Below the pieces are notes generated by a model. It had not been told where the DNA came from and searched no databases. It saw nothing but the letters and a program-made list of their open reading frames with translations. A stretch of 64,000 bases of DNA from Candidatus Kapaibacterium sp. Its GTDB lineage: Bacteria; Bacteroidota; Ignavibacteria; Kapaibacteriales; UBA2268. The position numbers and the translations under genes are program-made. The stretch covers positions 1-64,000 of the forward strand of contig CALHGZ010000001.1 of NCBI GenBank assembly GCA_938031175.1, written 5' to 3'. Every line of letters starts with the position of its first letter. Within the stretch, counting starts at the first letter, position 1. Shown here in pieces: positions 49,699-58,703 of the stretch.

Positions 49699-50397
49699 TT
49701 ATAATCCAATAAAATGTTCGTTTTGTCTCAACCATTTAATGGAGTTTGGAAAATCAGGGAATATAGAATTTACATATGTCCAAAATTTTTTAGAATGATT
49801 AAGTTCACAGGTATGGACTAATTCGTGGACTATAACATAATCAATGACATAATCGGGAGTCATAATTAATTTCCAATTCAAATTAATTTTTTTATCCGAA
49901 GAGCAGGAACCCCATCTTTTTTTGGCATTTGATAACCTGAAACTATTGTAAATCAAACCACTCATTTTTGAATAATAATTGAGGCGTTTATGGAAATGAT
50001 TATATGCTTCAGTTTTGTACCAATTAATAAATAGTTTTTCCACCTGTTCTATATAATCAAGTGATAGTACAAATGAGTCTCCATTAAAATAAAAGGGAAT
50101 TTCAGAGTTATTTGTGTACTTCAATGGATACTTTTCTCCCAAGTACATAAATTGCTCATTATAGCTGAATCGATTTCTATTTAATATATTTATTGACTGA
50201 AAATATTTCTTCCTGTCCTTGATCCAATCGGCTTTTTTAATGATGAAATGCCTAATGTAATTTAGTGGTGTGCCTATTGGAGCTTTAACTATTACTTTTG
50301 CTTCATAATTGACTGATATGCATAGACTTTTTCTTTTTGACAAAATTAGCTGATCAATTATTATATCTTTAACAGAAAATTTTCTTTTATTCTTCAT
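49699..50397 (-). CDS. YgjP-like zinc metallopeptidase (M48/DUF45, WLM-related)
   Basis: A 232-residue cytoplasmic protein of the YgjP family. The zinc site H-E-L-V-H-T near residue 189, with a third ligand in L-N-H-S-K-K-F-W, is the family signature. The preceding K-K-R-W-G-S-C-S-S-D-K-K-I-N-L-N-W segment near 162 is equally diagnostic. Substrates are not known for most family members. It starts inside the end of the UPF0158 gene (11-base overlap) and belongs to a run mtgA-mutS-UPF0158-ygjP. Confidence 0.9.
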   Translation of the reverse strand: MKNKRKFSVKDIIIDQLILSKRKSLCISVNYEAKVIVKAPIGTPLNYIRHFIIKKADWIKDRKKYFQSINILNRNRFSYNEQFMYLGEKYPLKYTNNSEIPFYFNGDSFVLSLDYIEQVEKLFINWYKTEAYNHFHKRLNYYSKMSGLIYNSFRLSNAKKRWGSCSSDKKINLNWKLIMTPDYVIDYVIVHELVHTCELNHSKKFWTYVNSIFPDFPNSIKWLRQNEHFIGL

Positions 50398-50812
50398 ACA
50401 TCAATTCGTTTTTTTTGCACCAGTTAATCGCAATTTTTTTGAATGCAATAAATCTAAATTCCAACCATTCTTTTTCTAAACCGTAGTTTTTAATATTGGA
50501 TAAAAATTTTTTATAAGCACCACTACCGCTTAGAGCATTTAGCAGAACACTTGATATATTTTTATTTTTTATTGTTGAAGCAAAATTTTTCATTATGTTA
50601 AATTCCTGAATTTCGATTTTCGAGGGGATTCTTATAAGTTTTTGATATTCTTGAATGTGATTTTCAGAATCATCAATGCCAAAATCTTTAATAAATTCCT
50701 CATTCGATGCAACAACAAAAAATTCATTAATTTTATCATAGCAATAATAAATCTCATTGCTTTGGAGATCCATTAATTTTATTAACCTATTGATATTAAT
50801 AAGTTTTTTCAT
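50387..50812 (-). CDS. UPF0158-family protein
   Basis: A 141-residue soluble protein. The family pattern is clear in the C-terminal two thirds: Y-Q-K-L-I-R-I-P-S, N-I-M-K-N-F-A-S-T-I, L-L-N-A-L-S-G-S-G-A-Y-K-K-F near residue 90, G-L-E-K-E-W-L-E-F-R near 111, and A-I-N-W-C-K-K-N near the end. The N-terminus D-L-Q-S-N-E-I-Y-Y-C-Y-D also matches. The function of this family is unknown. It overlaps mutS by 4 bases (ATGA), so translation is probably coupled. Confidence 0.85.
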   Translation of the reverse strand: MKKLININRLIKLMDLQSNEIYYCYDKINEFFVVASNEEFIKDFGIDDSENHIQEYQKLIRIPSKIEIQEFNIMKNFASTIKNKNISSVLLNALSGSGAYKKFLSNIKNYGLEKEWLEFRFIAFKKIAINWCKKNELMYEE

Positions 50813-53442
50813 TTATTAAATTTTGCCTCATTTTGTAATTCAGCTAAAATTTGCATTGCTTGAATAGGTGTAATCATTTCTAATTTTAGATTCAGTAAAC
50901 GTTCCCTAAGTTTGTCATCACGAAATTCAAATATTGCTAATTGAGAAGATTTATCTTCGGGTTTGATTTTCCTTACTTTTTGAACGAGATTTTTGTTTTT
51001 TGTATTTAAGACTGATTGTTCATCTTCTAATGATTTCATAATATTTTTAGCTCTTTCTATGACTGATTGTGGAATTCCGGCAATTTTTGCAACGTAAATG
51101 CCAAAAGAATGGTCTGTACCACCTTTTAATACATTGTGAGTGAAAAGGATTGTGCTTCCAGCATCAATCACTTCAATGTGATAATTAACTATTCTTGGAT
51201 AAATATCAGCTAGATGGTTTAACTCGTGGAAATGAGTAGCAAAGAGAGTTTTAGCACCAATATTGTTATGTATATATTCAGTAACAGCCCAAGCAATTGC
51301 AAGACCATCGGAGGTTGCTGTTCCTCTTCCTAATTCGTCTAGTAGAATAAGGCTTTTATTTGTAGCGTTATTTAAAATATTTCCAGCTTCTTGCATTTCT
51401 ATCAAAAATGTACTTTCACCTCCAGCAATATTATCATGTGCACCGACTCTTGTGAAAATCCTGTCAACGATACCGATTTTGGCATTTTTAGCTGGGACAT
51501 AACTGCCAATATGTGCAAGCAATGTAATGAGAGCGACCTGTCGTAAGTAACAGGATTTGCCTGACATATTTGGGCCTGTTATAATATGGATTTGTTCATG
51601 TTGATTGCTTAAAAAGGTGGAGTTGGGAGTATAGCTGATATGTTGTGGGAGTGATTTTTCTACAACAGGGTGTCTTCCGTCAGTGATTATAATCTCGTCG
51701 AAATCTCCTATTTCAGGTTTGTTATAATTATTCTCCAGAGCACTTAGGGCAAAACTATGCAGGCAATCTAATTGAGCGATGTAGAAAGCATTCTTTTGTA
51801 TTATTTGTGTATAGTCGATAATTTTTTCTTTAATGCTTGCGAATAATTTTTGTTCCAATTCTGCAATTTTTTCTTCTGCAGTGAAAATTTTGCTTTCGAA
51901 TTCTTTTAATTCAGTGCTTGTATATCTTTCGGCGTTGGTCAGTGTTTGTTTTCTTTCTAAATATTGAGGCACTTTTTTATTGTGAATTTTGGTTATCTCT
52001 ATGTAATAGCCAAAGACATTATTAAATCCAATTTTTAATGTAGGAATTCCTGTTTCATTTCTCAACTTTTCCTGGTATGAGTTGAGCCATTTTTTTGCAG
52101 AGAATTTAGCTTCAACATAAGAATCTAATTCTGAAGAAAATCCTTTTTTAAAGACATTTCCGGTTCCAAGATTACTTGTTGGATCCTCGATAATGGCTTC
52201 CTCAATTATTTGAACTAACTCGTCGAATGAATTCAAATTTTCAGTGATGAGAGAAAAATTGCTTAAACCCAGGAGTAGATTTTTAATTTCAGGTATAACT
52301 TTTAAGCTATTTTTCAGATAGATTATATCTCTGGGATTGGATTTATGGAAAGCAATTTTGGAGATTAATCTTTCTAAATCACCAATTTTTGAGAGGGAAT
52401 TAGAAATGCTTTCCAGCAGTGATTTATTATTTATAAATTGCTCGACAATGTTCAATCTTGTTTTTATCATATCAAGATTTTTTAGTGGCATGTTAATCCA
52501 TTTTCTCAAGAGTCTTCCGCCAGCGGCGGTTTGAGTTTTATCAATTACAGAAAAAAGGGTAGCAGTTGTTGATTCACCGATTATTGTATTAGTTATTTCA
52601 AGATTTCTTTTAGTAGGTGCATCGAGAATCATAAAATCGCCGGGATGGAAAACACTTATTTTTTGAATATGTTGTAATTGATTGTGTTGTGTTTCAGATA
52701 GGTAATAGATGATTGCACCACAAGCAGAAATAATTTCATTGTGTTCCTCGATACCGAATGCTTTTAAATTTAATACTCCGAAGTGATTGATTAATTTGTC
52801 TTTACCGAAGGAATGATCAAAAATCCATTCTTCTAATTTTGTTAATGATGGTTTTATTGAAAGCTGATTAATAAAAATGTTTATATCCTCTTTTTGAGCT
52901 TTGTTTATCAAAATTTCAGATGGCTGGAAAGATTCCAATACCTCGATTATCTGATCAATGGGGACTTGGCAAACCGAAAATTCTGCTGTTGAAATATCAC
53001 AAAAGCTTAAAACAGCAGAGTTGAAAATTGATTTATATTTAATCAGGAGTAGGGAGGCTAAGTAATTATTTTGTTTGGAATCGAGTAATTTATCATATAT
53101 TGCAACACCGGGAGTAACAACTTCAACGACACCACGCTTGACAATTCCTTTAGCATATTTGGGGTCTTCGAGTTGTTCACAGACAGCAACACGATAGCCG
53201 GCTTTTATAAGTTTTGGAAGATATGTGTCTAATTGATGATGTGGAAAACCGGCTAAAGGGCTTTCGCCTGCTGCACCATTATTTCTTTTAGTTAATGCAA
53301 TTCCACAAACTTTAGCTGTAATAGCCGCATCTTCATCAAATGTTTCGAAGAAATCGCCCATTCTGAAAAGTAATATCATTCCAGGATATTTTGCTTTGAT
53401 TGAATAGTATTGCTTCATTAATGGTGTTAACTTTTCTTTCAT
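50809..53442 (-). CDS. mutS: DNA mismatch repair protein MutS
   Basis: MutS recognises mismatches and small loops and recruits MutL. The 877-residue length is normal for MutS1. The N-terminal mismatch-binding motif is M-G-D-F-F-E-T-F near residue 28 (F-x-E present). Later come Walker A T-G-P-N-M-S-G-K-S near 620, Walker B L-I-L-L-D-E-L-G-R-G-T near 695, T-L-F-A-T-H-F-H-E-L near 733 and the C-terminal D-D-K-L-R-E-R-L helix-turn-helix region. It lies 13 bases after mtgA and is followed with overlap by UPF0158. No mutL in the window. Confidence 0.97.
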   Translation of the reverse strand: MKEKLTPLMKQYYSIKAKYPGMILLFRMGDFFETFDEDAAITAKVCGIALTKRNNGAAGESPLAGFPHHQLDTYLPKLIKAGYRVAVCEQLEDPKYAKGIVKRGVVEVVTPGVAIYDKLLDSKQNNYLASLLLIKYKSIFNSAVLSFCDISTAEFSVCQVPIDQIIEVLESFQPSEILINKAQKEDINIFINQLSIKPSLTKLEEWIFDHSFGKDKLINHFGVLNLKAFGIEEHNEIISACGAIIYYLSETQHNQLQHIQKISVFHPGDFMILDAPTKRNLEITNTIIGESTTATLFSVIDKTQTAAGGRLLRKWINMPLKNLDMIKTRLNIVEQFINNKSLLESISNSLSKIGDLERLISKIAFHKSNPRDIIYLKNSLKVIPEIKNLLLGLSNFSLITENLNSFDELVQIIEEAIIEDPTSNLGTGNVFKKGFSSELDSYVEAKFSAKKWLNSYQEKLRNETGIPTLKIGFNNVFGYYIEITKIHNKKVPQYLERKQTLTNAERYTSTELKEFESKIFTAEEKIAELEQKLFASIKEKIIDYTQIIQKNAFYIAQLDCLHSFALSALENNYNKPEIGDFDEIIITDGRHPVVEKSLPQHISYTPNSTFLSNQHEQIHIITGPNMSGKSCYLRQVALITLLAHIGSYVPAKNAKIGIVDRIFTRVGAHDNIAGGESTFLIEMQEAGNILNNATNKSLILLDELGRGTATSDGLAIAWAVTEYIHNNIGAKTLFATHFHELNHLADIYPRIVNYHIEVIDAGSTILFTHNVLKGGTDHSFGIYVAKIAGIPQSVIERAKNIMKSLEDEQSVLNTKNKNLVQKVRKIKPEDKSSQLAIFEFRDDKLRERLLNLKLEMITPIQAMQILAELQNEAKFNK

Positions 53443-53455
53443 TTTTTCATTAATT

Positions 53456-54136
53456 TTATTTTGGTAATGCTATGGCATTCAATCTTGATTGAATAAAATT
53501 CGCTCTTTTTTCTATATATTTAGTAGGTTTTGCAGCAGACCAGCGTCTTGGGTTAGGTAAAATGGCGGCAATAAGAGCTGACTGGCGTTTGCTTAACTCA
53601 AAACAATTTTTATTGAAATAAAACTCAGCAGCGGAAGCTATACCATAAATGCCATTTCCAAGTTCGATAACATTGACATATATTTCGAGAATGCGTTTTT
53701 TCCCCCAAATGAATTCAATTAGATATGTAAAATATATTTCAAGTGCTTTTCTGAAATAATTTCTATCTTGCCAAAGGAAAGTGTTTTTTGCTGTTTGCAT
53801 AGAAATTGTGCTTGCACCTCTTAATCTTTTCCCTTTTTTTGCTTGGTTATATTTTTGTGCGGCTTCGACTGCTTTCCAATCAATTCCCTGATGGGATAAG
53901 AATCTTGCATCTTCAGCTGAAATAACTGCCCGTAAAAAGTGTTGTGATACTTCTGCGTAGTTTACAATTTGATAATCTAGTTGGACTAGTTCTCCTTTTT
54001 TTAAACCTTCAATAACACGTATTATCATAAGTGGTGTTACTGGTGGGATAATAAACTTATAAATTATTACGAAAATTATGCTTGTTGTTGTAAATCCAAT
54101 GATAAATTTTATGATTAATTTGAGAATTAATTTCAT
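53456..54136 (-). CDS. mtgA: Monofunctional biosynthetic peptidoglycan transglycosylase
   Basis: MtgA polymerises lipid II into glycan strands outside the inner membrane. The 226 residues begin with an N-terminal membrane anchor (about 7-30), followed by a GT51 domain: A-V-I-S-A-E-D-A-R-F-L-S-H-Q-G-I-D near residue 70 (catalytic Glu), R-G-A-S-T-I-S-M-Q-T-A-K-N near 102, K-R-I-L-E-I-Y-V-N-V-I-E-L-G-N-G near 146, and a C-terminal A-A-I-L-P-N-P-R-R-W. No penicillin-binding transpeptidase domain is present. It is the first gene of the mutS run. Confidence 0.95.
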   Translation of the reverse strand: MKLILKLIIKFIIGFTTTSIIFVIIYKFIIPPVTPLMIIRVIEGLKKGELVQLDYQIVNYAEVSQHFLRAVISAEDARFLSHQGIDWKAVEAAQKYNQAKKGKRLRGASTISMQTAKNTFLWQDRNYFRKALEIYFTYLIEFIWGKKRILEIYVNVIELGNGIYGIASAAEFYFNKNCFELSKRQSALIAAILPNPRRWSAAKPTKYIEKRANFIQSRLNAIALPK

Positions 54137-54379
54137 ATTTTAATTTTTGTTTGTTTAAGAAATAAATTATAAATTTTTAAAGTATTAACGAATAAAATAA
54201 AATTTTTTTACAACATGAAGTATTTTACTGAATTATATATAAATATGGAATATAGTTTTAAACTTAGCAAATTAATCACAAATTAGGTAACGAAATAATG
54301 ATTTAAAATTTATAGTTTTAGAAATCATTTTTTGAATGTAATTAAATTTATAGAGGAATAAATCAACAAAAAGAGTGTT

Positions 54380-55354
54380 ATGCTAAATTTGAATAAGGAC
54401 AAATTTGAATCGGACGAGAATGAAAAGAAATTACTTAAACAAGGGATTTATCATTTTTACAATTCCGAGTTTAAAGAAGCAATAAATTTATTTCAAACTA
54501 TATTATCATTTAATCCAAGTTCAATAGATGCACGGATTTATCTTAGCATCTGTTATTTGGCGATAAGGGATTACGATTTTGCTGAAAAAGAGTTGAGTAT
54601 AGTTGAAGAACTTAATTCAAATAAACCTGTACTATTATTTTCACTTGGAAATTTAAATTTTAAACGGGGTAGATATTATCAAGCTATTGAGTTTTACGAT
54701 AAATTAATCAATCAATATCCTAAATTCGAGCGGGCTATATTTAACAAGGCAATATCATTAATTAAAACAGGTTCGGTTGTTGGCGTAGATAAATTATTAA
54801 AAGATGCTATTATAATTAATCAAGATGATTATTTGTATCATTTTGCTCTAGCTTCTTTTTTGAGTTTTAACAAACTTTTTTCAGAAGCAACAATAGAGTA
54901 TCGAATTTCAAATGATTTGAATAGTGATTATGTACCTATCAAAATTAATACTGGTTTTAATTTTGTAGGTTTAAAAATGTATGATTCAGCATTTCAAATA
55001 TTCGAACAAACCAAAAACAGCGATTTGTATGCCAGTGATTCATATTTTGGTATAGCTTTAGTCTATTATGAATTGCATCATTATCGCTTGGCTATTGATA
55101 ATCTCTCGGTTTCTATTAATTTAAATCCCTTGGATGCAAAGAGCTATATTTTAAGAAGCAATTCTTTTTCAGAGTTGGGTGAGTTAAAATTGGCTCTTGA
55201 TGATTATAAAAAAGTGCTTACATTTTCTCCTGATTCAATAAAAAAGTATTTTCTGAAGAATGCAAAGGATAGATTTCATTTAACAATTGAGGACTATTTT
55301 AAATACATAGATATATATATTGATGATAATCGAACTTATGTGATGTTTTTATAA
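54380..55354 (+). CDS. TPR-repeat protein
   Basis: A 324-residue protein consisting almost entirely of tetratricopeptide repeats, about eight: K-Q-G-I-Y-H-F-Y-N-S-E-F-K-E-A-I-N-L-F, L-S-I-C-Y-L-A-I-R-D-Y-D-F-A-E-K, L-G-N-L-N-F-K-R-G-R-Y-Y-Q-A-I-E-F-Y, and later L-R-S-N-S-F-S-E-L-G-E-L-K-L-A-L. There is no signal peptide, so it acts in the cytoplasm as a protein-interaction scaffold. It precedes the sensor kinase gene by 115 bases and might belong to the same unit, but I see no direct evidence of shared function. Confidence 0.85.
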   Translation: MLNLNKDKFESDENEKKLLKQGIYHFYNSEFKEAINLFQTILSFNPSSIDARIYLSICYLAIRDYDFAEKELSIVEELNSNKPVLLFSLGNLNFKRGRYYQAIEFYDKLINQYPKFERAIFNKAISLIKTGSVVGVDKLLKDAIIINQDDYLYHFALASFLSFNKLFSEATIEYRISNDLNSDYVPIKINTGFNFVGLKMYDSAFQIFEQTKNSDLYASDSYFGIALVYYELHHYRLAIDNLSVSINLNPLDAKSYILRSNSFSELGELKLALDDYKKVLTFSPDSIKKYFLKNAKDRFHLTIEDYFKYIDIYIDDNRTYVMFL

Positions 55355-55469
55355 TTTTGGGCTAAAGATTTATATTTTCCTAGAAATCAATAAAAATTCC
55401 TTGAAAAAAACATAATTCCTGGATTAGTTTCGTCATTTATAAGAGGAAATTAAATTTTAACACTCTCAA

Positions 55470-57551
55470 TTGAGAAAAATCCTTAAAGATATTGAAAGGT
55501 ACCTCAAGAACAACCCACCAGTTCGTGATGGAATTTTAATTGCTAGTGGCGGAATAGTCATATTTATTTTGATTATTCAGTTTAGAATCATATTTCACAT
55601 AGAGGGATTATATTTTAAAGATATTTTTCTCAGCTTCGAAGAGCTTTTCATTTTGCTTCTCATAATAGCTCTTTCCCTTTTTATTTTTTCCTGGCGCCGC
55701 TATCGTGAGTTGAAAAATGAAATAATGGAACGTAAAAAAGCAGTACGCAAGATGCAACAGAGTCGTGCCCAGTTGCAAGCAGTGCTTGATGGCGTACCTG
55801 ATATCATTTTGCAGGTTGATACCAATATGAGAATTCTATGGGCAAACAAAGCCGCAATGACTAAAAATCCAGATTGTATAGGACAGTTATGTAGAGTAGC
55901 TTTTTCAGATATCGAGGGGCTTTCGATAGAAACTTATTGTAAATGGGCAATGGAAACAAGGAAAATAGAAAAAGGCATAAGGTTCCAGCCTTCAAAATCT
56001 GGAATAGGTGGTGATAAATATTGGGAGGGTATAGGAGTACCTTTATTGTTGAGCGATGGAAGGGTATTCGGAGCAATTGCTATAGCGAGAAATGTGACCG
56101 ATCACATGCAGGTTGAAGCTACCAAAAAGATACTTGCATCAATTGTCGAATCAAGTAACGATGCAATATTCAGTGAATCACCTGATGGTACGATTAATTC
56201 CTGGAATACAGGTGCTGTTAACATATTTGGCTATTCAGCAAAAGAAGTTATAGGAAAATCCAGTACTGAAATAATTTTCAAGAATATTAAAGATAGGGTA
56301 GAAGAGTTTAGAGAAAAATTAAAAAAAGGTCGTAGCATTGAAAATTATATTATGGAGTTCACAAATAGAGATGGGGAAACGAAAATATTATCTTTAACTA
56401 TGTCGCCAATACAACATTTATCACACTATGTAATAGGATTTTCGACAATTGCCAGAGATATTACAGCACAGAAAAAGGCTGAAGAAGCCTTGATTTCTTC
56501 AGAGACCAAATATAGAAATCTTTTTGAATATTCTCTCGAAGGTATTGGAATTATTCAAGGCGATAAGTTTATCTCAGCAAATAAAACCTTATTAAGTATA
56601 TTTGGTTTTTCTAAACAGGAACAGTTTATAGGGAAATCAATATTTGATTTTGTTGATGATTATGGTAAGGAAACAATCAGAAAGCGTATGTTAAATAGGG
56701 AAGCCAATATACCACAGGAATCAAAATATGAAATTATTATTTCCCGAAGAGATGGTGAGAAAAGAAATGTTGAAATTTCAGAGGGGACTATACAAATAGG
56801 CTCCGATGAATATATTCAGGCATCATTTCGCGATATTACAGAAAAGAAAAAAGCAGAGGATGAACTAAAGCGTTCACGGGAGCAGTTAAGAAATTTAGCG
56901 ACACACCTTGAAAAAGTAAGAGAAACAGAAAGGAAAGAAATAGCTTACGAGATTCATGATGATTTAGGTCAAGCTTTGACAGCAATGAAAATGGATATTT
57001 TATGGATAGCTCAAAAATTACCCAATTCAGAAAAAAAATTATACGAACGGGCAATGAGTATGTCAACGTTGATTGATGAGACTATCAACAAAATCAGAAT
57101 GATATCAACTCAATTAAGGCCATCAATACTTGACCATTTTGGCATCGGGGCTGCGATTGAGTGGTTGGCTGAAGATTTTCAAAAACGAACGGATATCTCT
57201 TGTAAAATCAAAATTGAACCCAGAGACATCGAACTTGATGAATTCATTTCAACAGGAATTTTTAGAATTTGTCAGGAGGCTTTAACAAATATCACTCGTC
57301 ACGCTAATGCAACAACAGTTGATATTAGTTTGGTTCAGACTAATGGAGAACTAGAACTGATCATAAAAGATGACGGAATAGGCATAAGCGAAGAACAAGT
57401 AAATGACGTCAATTCATTTGGATTGATTGGAATAAGGGAACGTGCATATTTGTCCGGAGGTACTTCATTTATTAAAGGTGAGCCCGGAGAAGGTACGATA
57501 ATAAAAGTAAATATCCCGATTACTAACAATGGAGCAGAAAGAAATGATTAA
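55470..57551 (+). CDS. Membrane-associated PAS sensor histidine kinase (NarL/HisKA_3 family)
   Basis: A 693-residue sensor kinase that begins at a TTG codon; no upstream or nearby ATG preserves the two N-terminal membrane segments (about residues 20-40 and 53-74). Three PAS domains follow: near 100-215 (I-L-Q-V-D-T-N-M-R-I-L-W-A-N-K-A), 225-340 (I-F-S-E-S-P-D-G-T-I-N-S-W-N) and 350-465 (A-S-F-R-D-I-T-E-K-K). The HisKA_3 box is R-K-E-I-A-Y-E-I-H-D-D-L-G-Q-A-L-T near 487-503 with phospho-accepting His. The ATPase domain shows E-A-L-T-N-I-T-R-H-A near 610, D-D-G-I-G-I near 632 and G-L-I-G-I-R-E-R. It phosphorylates the response regulator encoded by the overlapping next gene. The stimulus is unknown. 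Confidence 0.92.
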   Translation: MRKILKDIERYLKNNPPVRDGILIASGGIVIFILIIQFRIIFHIEGLYFKDIFLSFEELFILLLIIALSLFIFSWRRYRELKNEIMERKKAVRKMQQSRAQLQAVLDGVPDIILQVDTNMRILWANKAAMTKNPDCIGQLCRVAFSDIEGLSIETYCKWAMETRKIEKGIRFQPSKSGIGGDKYWEGIGVPLLLSDGRVFGAIAIARNVTDHMQVEATKKILASIVESSNDAIFSESPDGTINSWNTGAVNIFGYSAKEVIGKSSTEIIFKNIKDRVEEFREKLKKGRSIENYIMEFTNRDGETKILSLTMSPIQHLSHYVIGFSTIARDITAQKKAEEALISSETKYRNLFEYSLEGIGIIQGDKFISANKTLLSIFGFSKQEQFIGKSIFDFVDDYGKETIRKRMLNREANIPQESKYEIIISRRDGEKRNVEISEGTIQIGSDEYIQASFRDITEKKKAEDELKRSREQLRNLATHLEKVRETERKEIAYEIHDDLGQALTAMKMDILWIAQKLPNSEKKLYERAMSMSTLIDETINKIRMISTQLRPSILDHFGIGAAIEWLAEDFQKRTDISCKIKIEPRDIELDEFISTGIFRICQEALTNITRHANATTVDISLVQTNGELELIIKDDGIGISEEQVNDVNSFGLIGIRERAYLSGGTSFIKGEPGEGTIIKVNIPITNNGAERND

Positions 57552-58176
57552 GATTATCATAGCTGATGACCATGCAATTGTACGAAAAGGTTTAAGGCAG
57601 ATTGTTGAAGAAACACCTGATATGATAGTTACTGATGAAGCAAGTAATTGCCAGGAAGTTTTAGAAAAAGTGAGGAAGGGAAATTTTGATGTAGTCATTC
57701 TTGATTTAACGATGCCTGGACGAGGTGGCGTTGATACTTTGAAAGAGATAAAATCGGAAAAGCCTGACTTACCTGTGCTTGTTCTTAGTGTTCACCCTGA
57801 AGAACAATATGCTATGCGAGTACTTAAAGCTGGTGCAGCGGGATATGTCAATAAAGAAAGCGCACCTGTCGAATTAATCGAGGCTATAAGAAAAGTAGCT
57901 TCTGGGAGGAAATATATATCTACAACCTTAGCAGAAAATCTTGCACTAAATTTAGATAGCGATTTTGAGAAACCACTGCATGAATCGCTTTCAGATCGAG
58001 AGTTTCAGGTAATGTGTAAAATCGCTATGGGTAAAACTATGACAGATATTGCTAATGAGTTAAATTTAAGTATCAAAACAATAAGCACTTATCGCACCCG
58101 CATTTTGGAAAAAATGAATATGAAGAGTAATGCAGAAATTGCTAGATATGCTATCAAAAATGGTTTAGTTGATTGA
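57544..58176 (+). CDS. NarL/LuxR-family response regulator
   Basis: A 210-residue regulator from ATG 57544, which has GGAG 10 bases upstream; an in-frame ATG at 57529 is the alternative. The receiver (1-120) has I-I-I-A-D-D-H, phospho-acceptor Asp in V-V-I-L-D-L-T-M-P-G, Thr/Ser in V-L-V-L-S-V-H-P and Lys in Y-V-N-K-E-S. The C-terminal LuxR-type HTH reads L-S-D-R-E-F-Q-V-M-C-K-I-A-M-G-K-T-M-T-D-I-A-N-E-L-N-L-S with K-T-I-S-T-Y-R-T-R-I. It overlaps the kinase gene by 8 bases and forms a two-component pair with it. Targets are unknown. Confidence 0.94.
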   Translation: MIKIIIADDHAIVRKGLRQIVEETPDMIVTDEASNCQEVLEKVRKGNFDVVILDLTMPGRGGVDTLKEIKSEKPDLPVLVLSVHPEEQYAMRVLKAGAAGYVNKESAPVELIEAIRKVASGRKYISTTLAENLALNLDSDFEKPLHESLSDREFQVMCKIAMGKTMTDIANELNLSIKTISTYRTRILEKMNMKSNAEIARYAIKNGLVD

Positions 58177-58264
58177 TTTTGTAGGACTTTGACTTACAAA
58201 AAATCATCATTTATTCTTACATAAAATTCAGAATTTACTTATATTTTAATTAAATTTTAAATTT

Positions 58265-58272
58265 TATGTTTG
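58265..58272 (+). promoter_or_regulatory. TAnnTTTG -7 promoter box (TATGTTTG) before hairpin cluster
   Basis: An exact match in the gap after the response regulator, about 46 bases before the first hairpin. It could start a separate noncoding transcript. Confidence 0.35.
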
Positions 58273-58317
58273 CATTCAGTTAGGTTCGTTCTTTCATATA
58301 CACAAAATTTGAAAAAT

Positions 58318-58570
58318 GGGCTTTATATCGCTGTTAAACATTTTGAGAGAGGGTATGTTTAACAGTGCTTTTGCCCTAAGCTTCTACCTAAAAAAATGGT
58401 GGAGCAGAAAAGCCTGAGGTGGCGGAAAGATTGTTGAGATTTCTTGTTTGGGACGCTTGTAAAACTCAAATCAAAGCCTCAGGCTTTATTTTTGCCCGAA
58501 ATCAAACCAACCGTATTAGTGGAACAATACGTTAAATGAAGCGGTGAGATTTCGGGCTTTTTATTTTTCT
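58318..58570 (+). ncRNA. Cluster of four strong hairpins, candidate noncoding RNA or tandem terminators
   Basis: Four stems follow each other in a 527-base gap and are richer in G+C than the flanks. Hairpin 1 (58318-58376): GGGC..GCCC outside, CTGTTAAACAT/ATGTTTAACAG inside. Hairpin 2 (58380-58405): GCTTCTACC with GGTGGAGC. Hairpin 3 (58408-58490): AAAGCCTGAGG/CCTCAGGCTTT outside, GATT-TTGAG/CTCAA-ATC inside, followed by ATTTTT. Hairpin 4 (58494-58568): GCCCGAAATC/GATTTCGGGC with an internal GTATT/AATAC hairpin, followed by TTTTTATTTTT, which makes a terminator. It does not match RNase P, tmRNA, SRP or 6S RNA as I know them. The rest of the gap (58177-58264 and 58571-58703) is AT-rich and empty. 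Confidence 0.5.
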
Positions 58571-58703
58571 GGCATATTTTATGCTATATTAACAAATATT
58601 AAATTATTATTTGAAAAAAGTTAAAGATTCGAAGTAAATATAATAAAATTTGATTTAAATTTAACAAAAATCATATTATTCTTAAAAACAGGTTTGAAAT
58701 TCT

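Noticed and set aside
58330-58367. GTTAAAC and GTTTAAC inside hairpin 1 resemble integron attC core sites
   Set aside because: The two cores are in the wrong order (attC needs RYYYAAC first and GTTRRRY last), the loop is too small, and there is no integrase gene.
58390-58535. A 45-codon protein-like frame running through hairpins 3 and 4
   Set aside because: It has no good start codon or ribosome-binding site, and the long perfect inverted repeats in the same bases are better explained as RNA structure.
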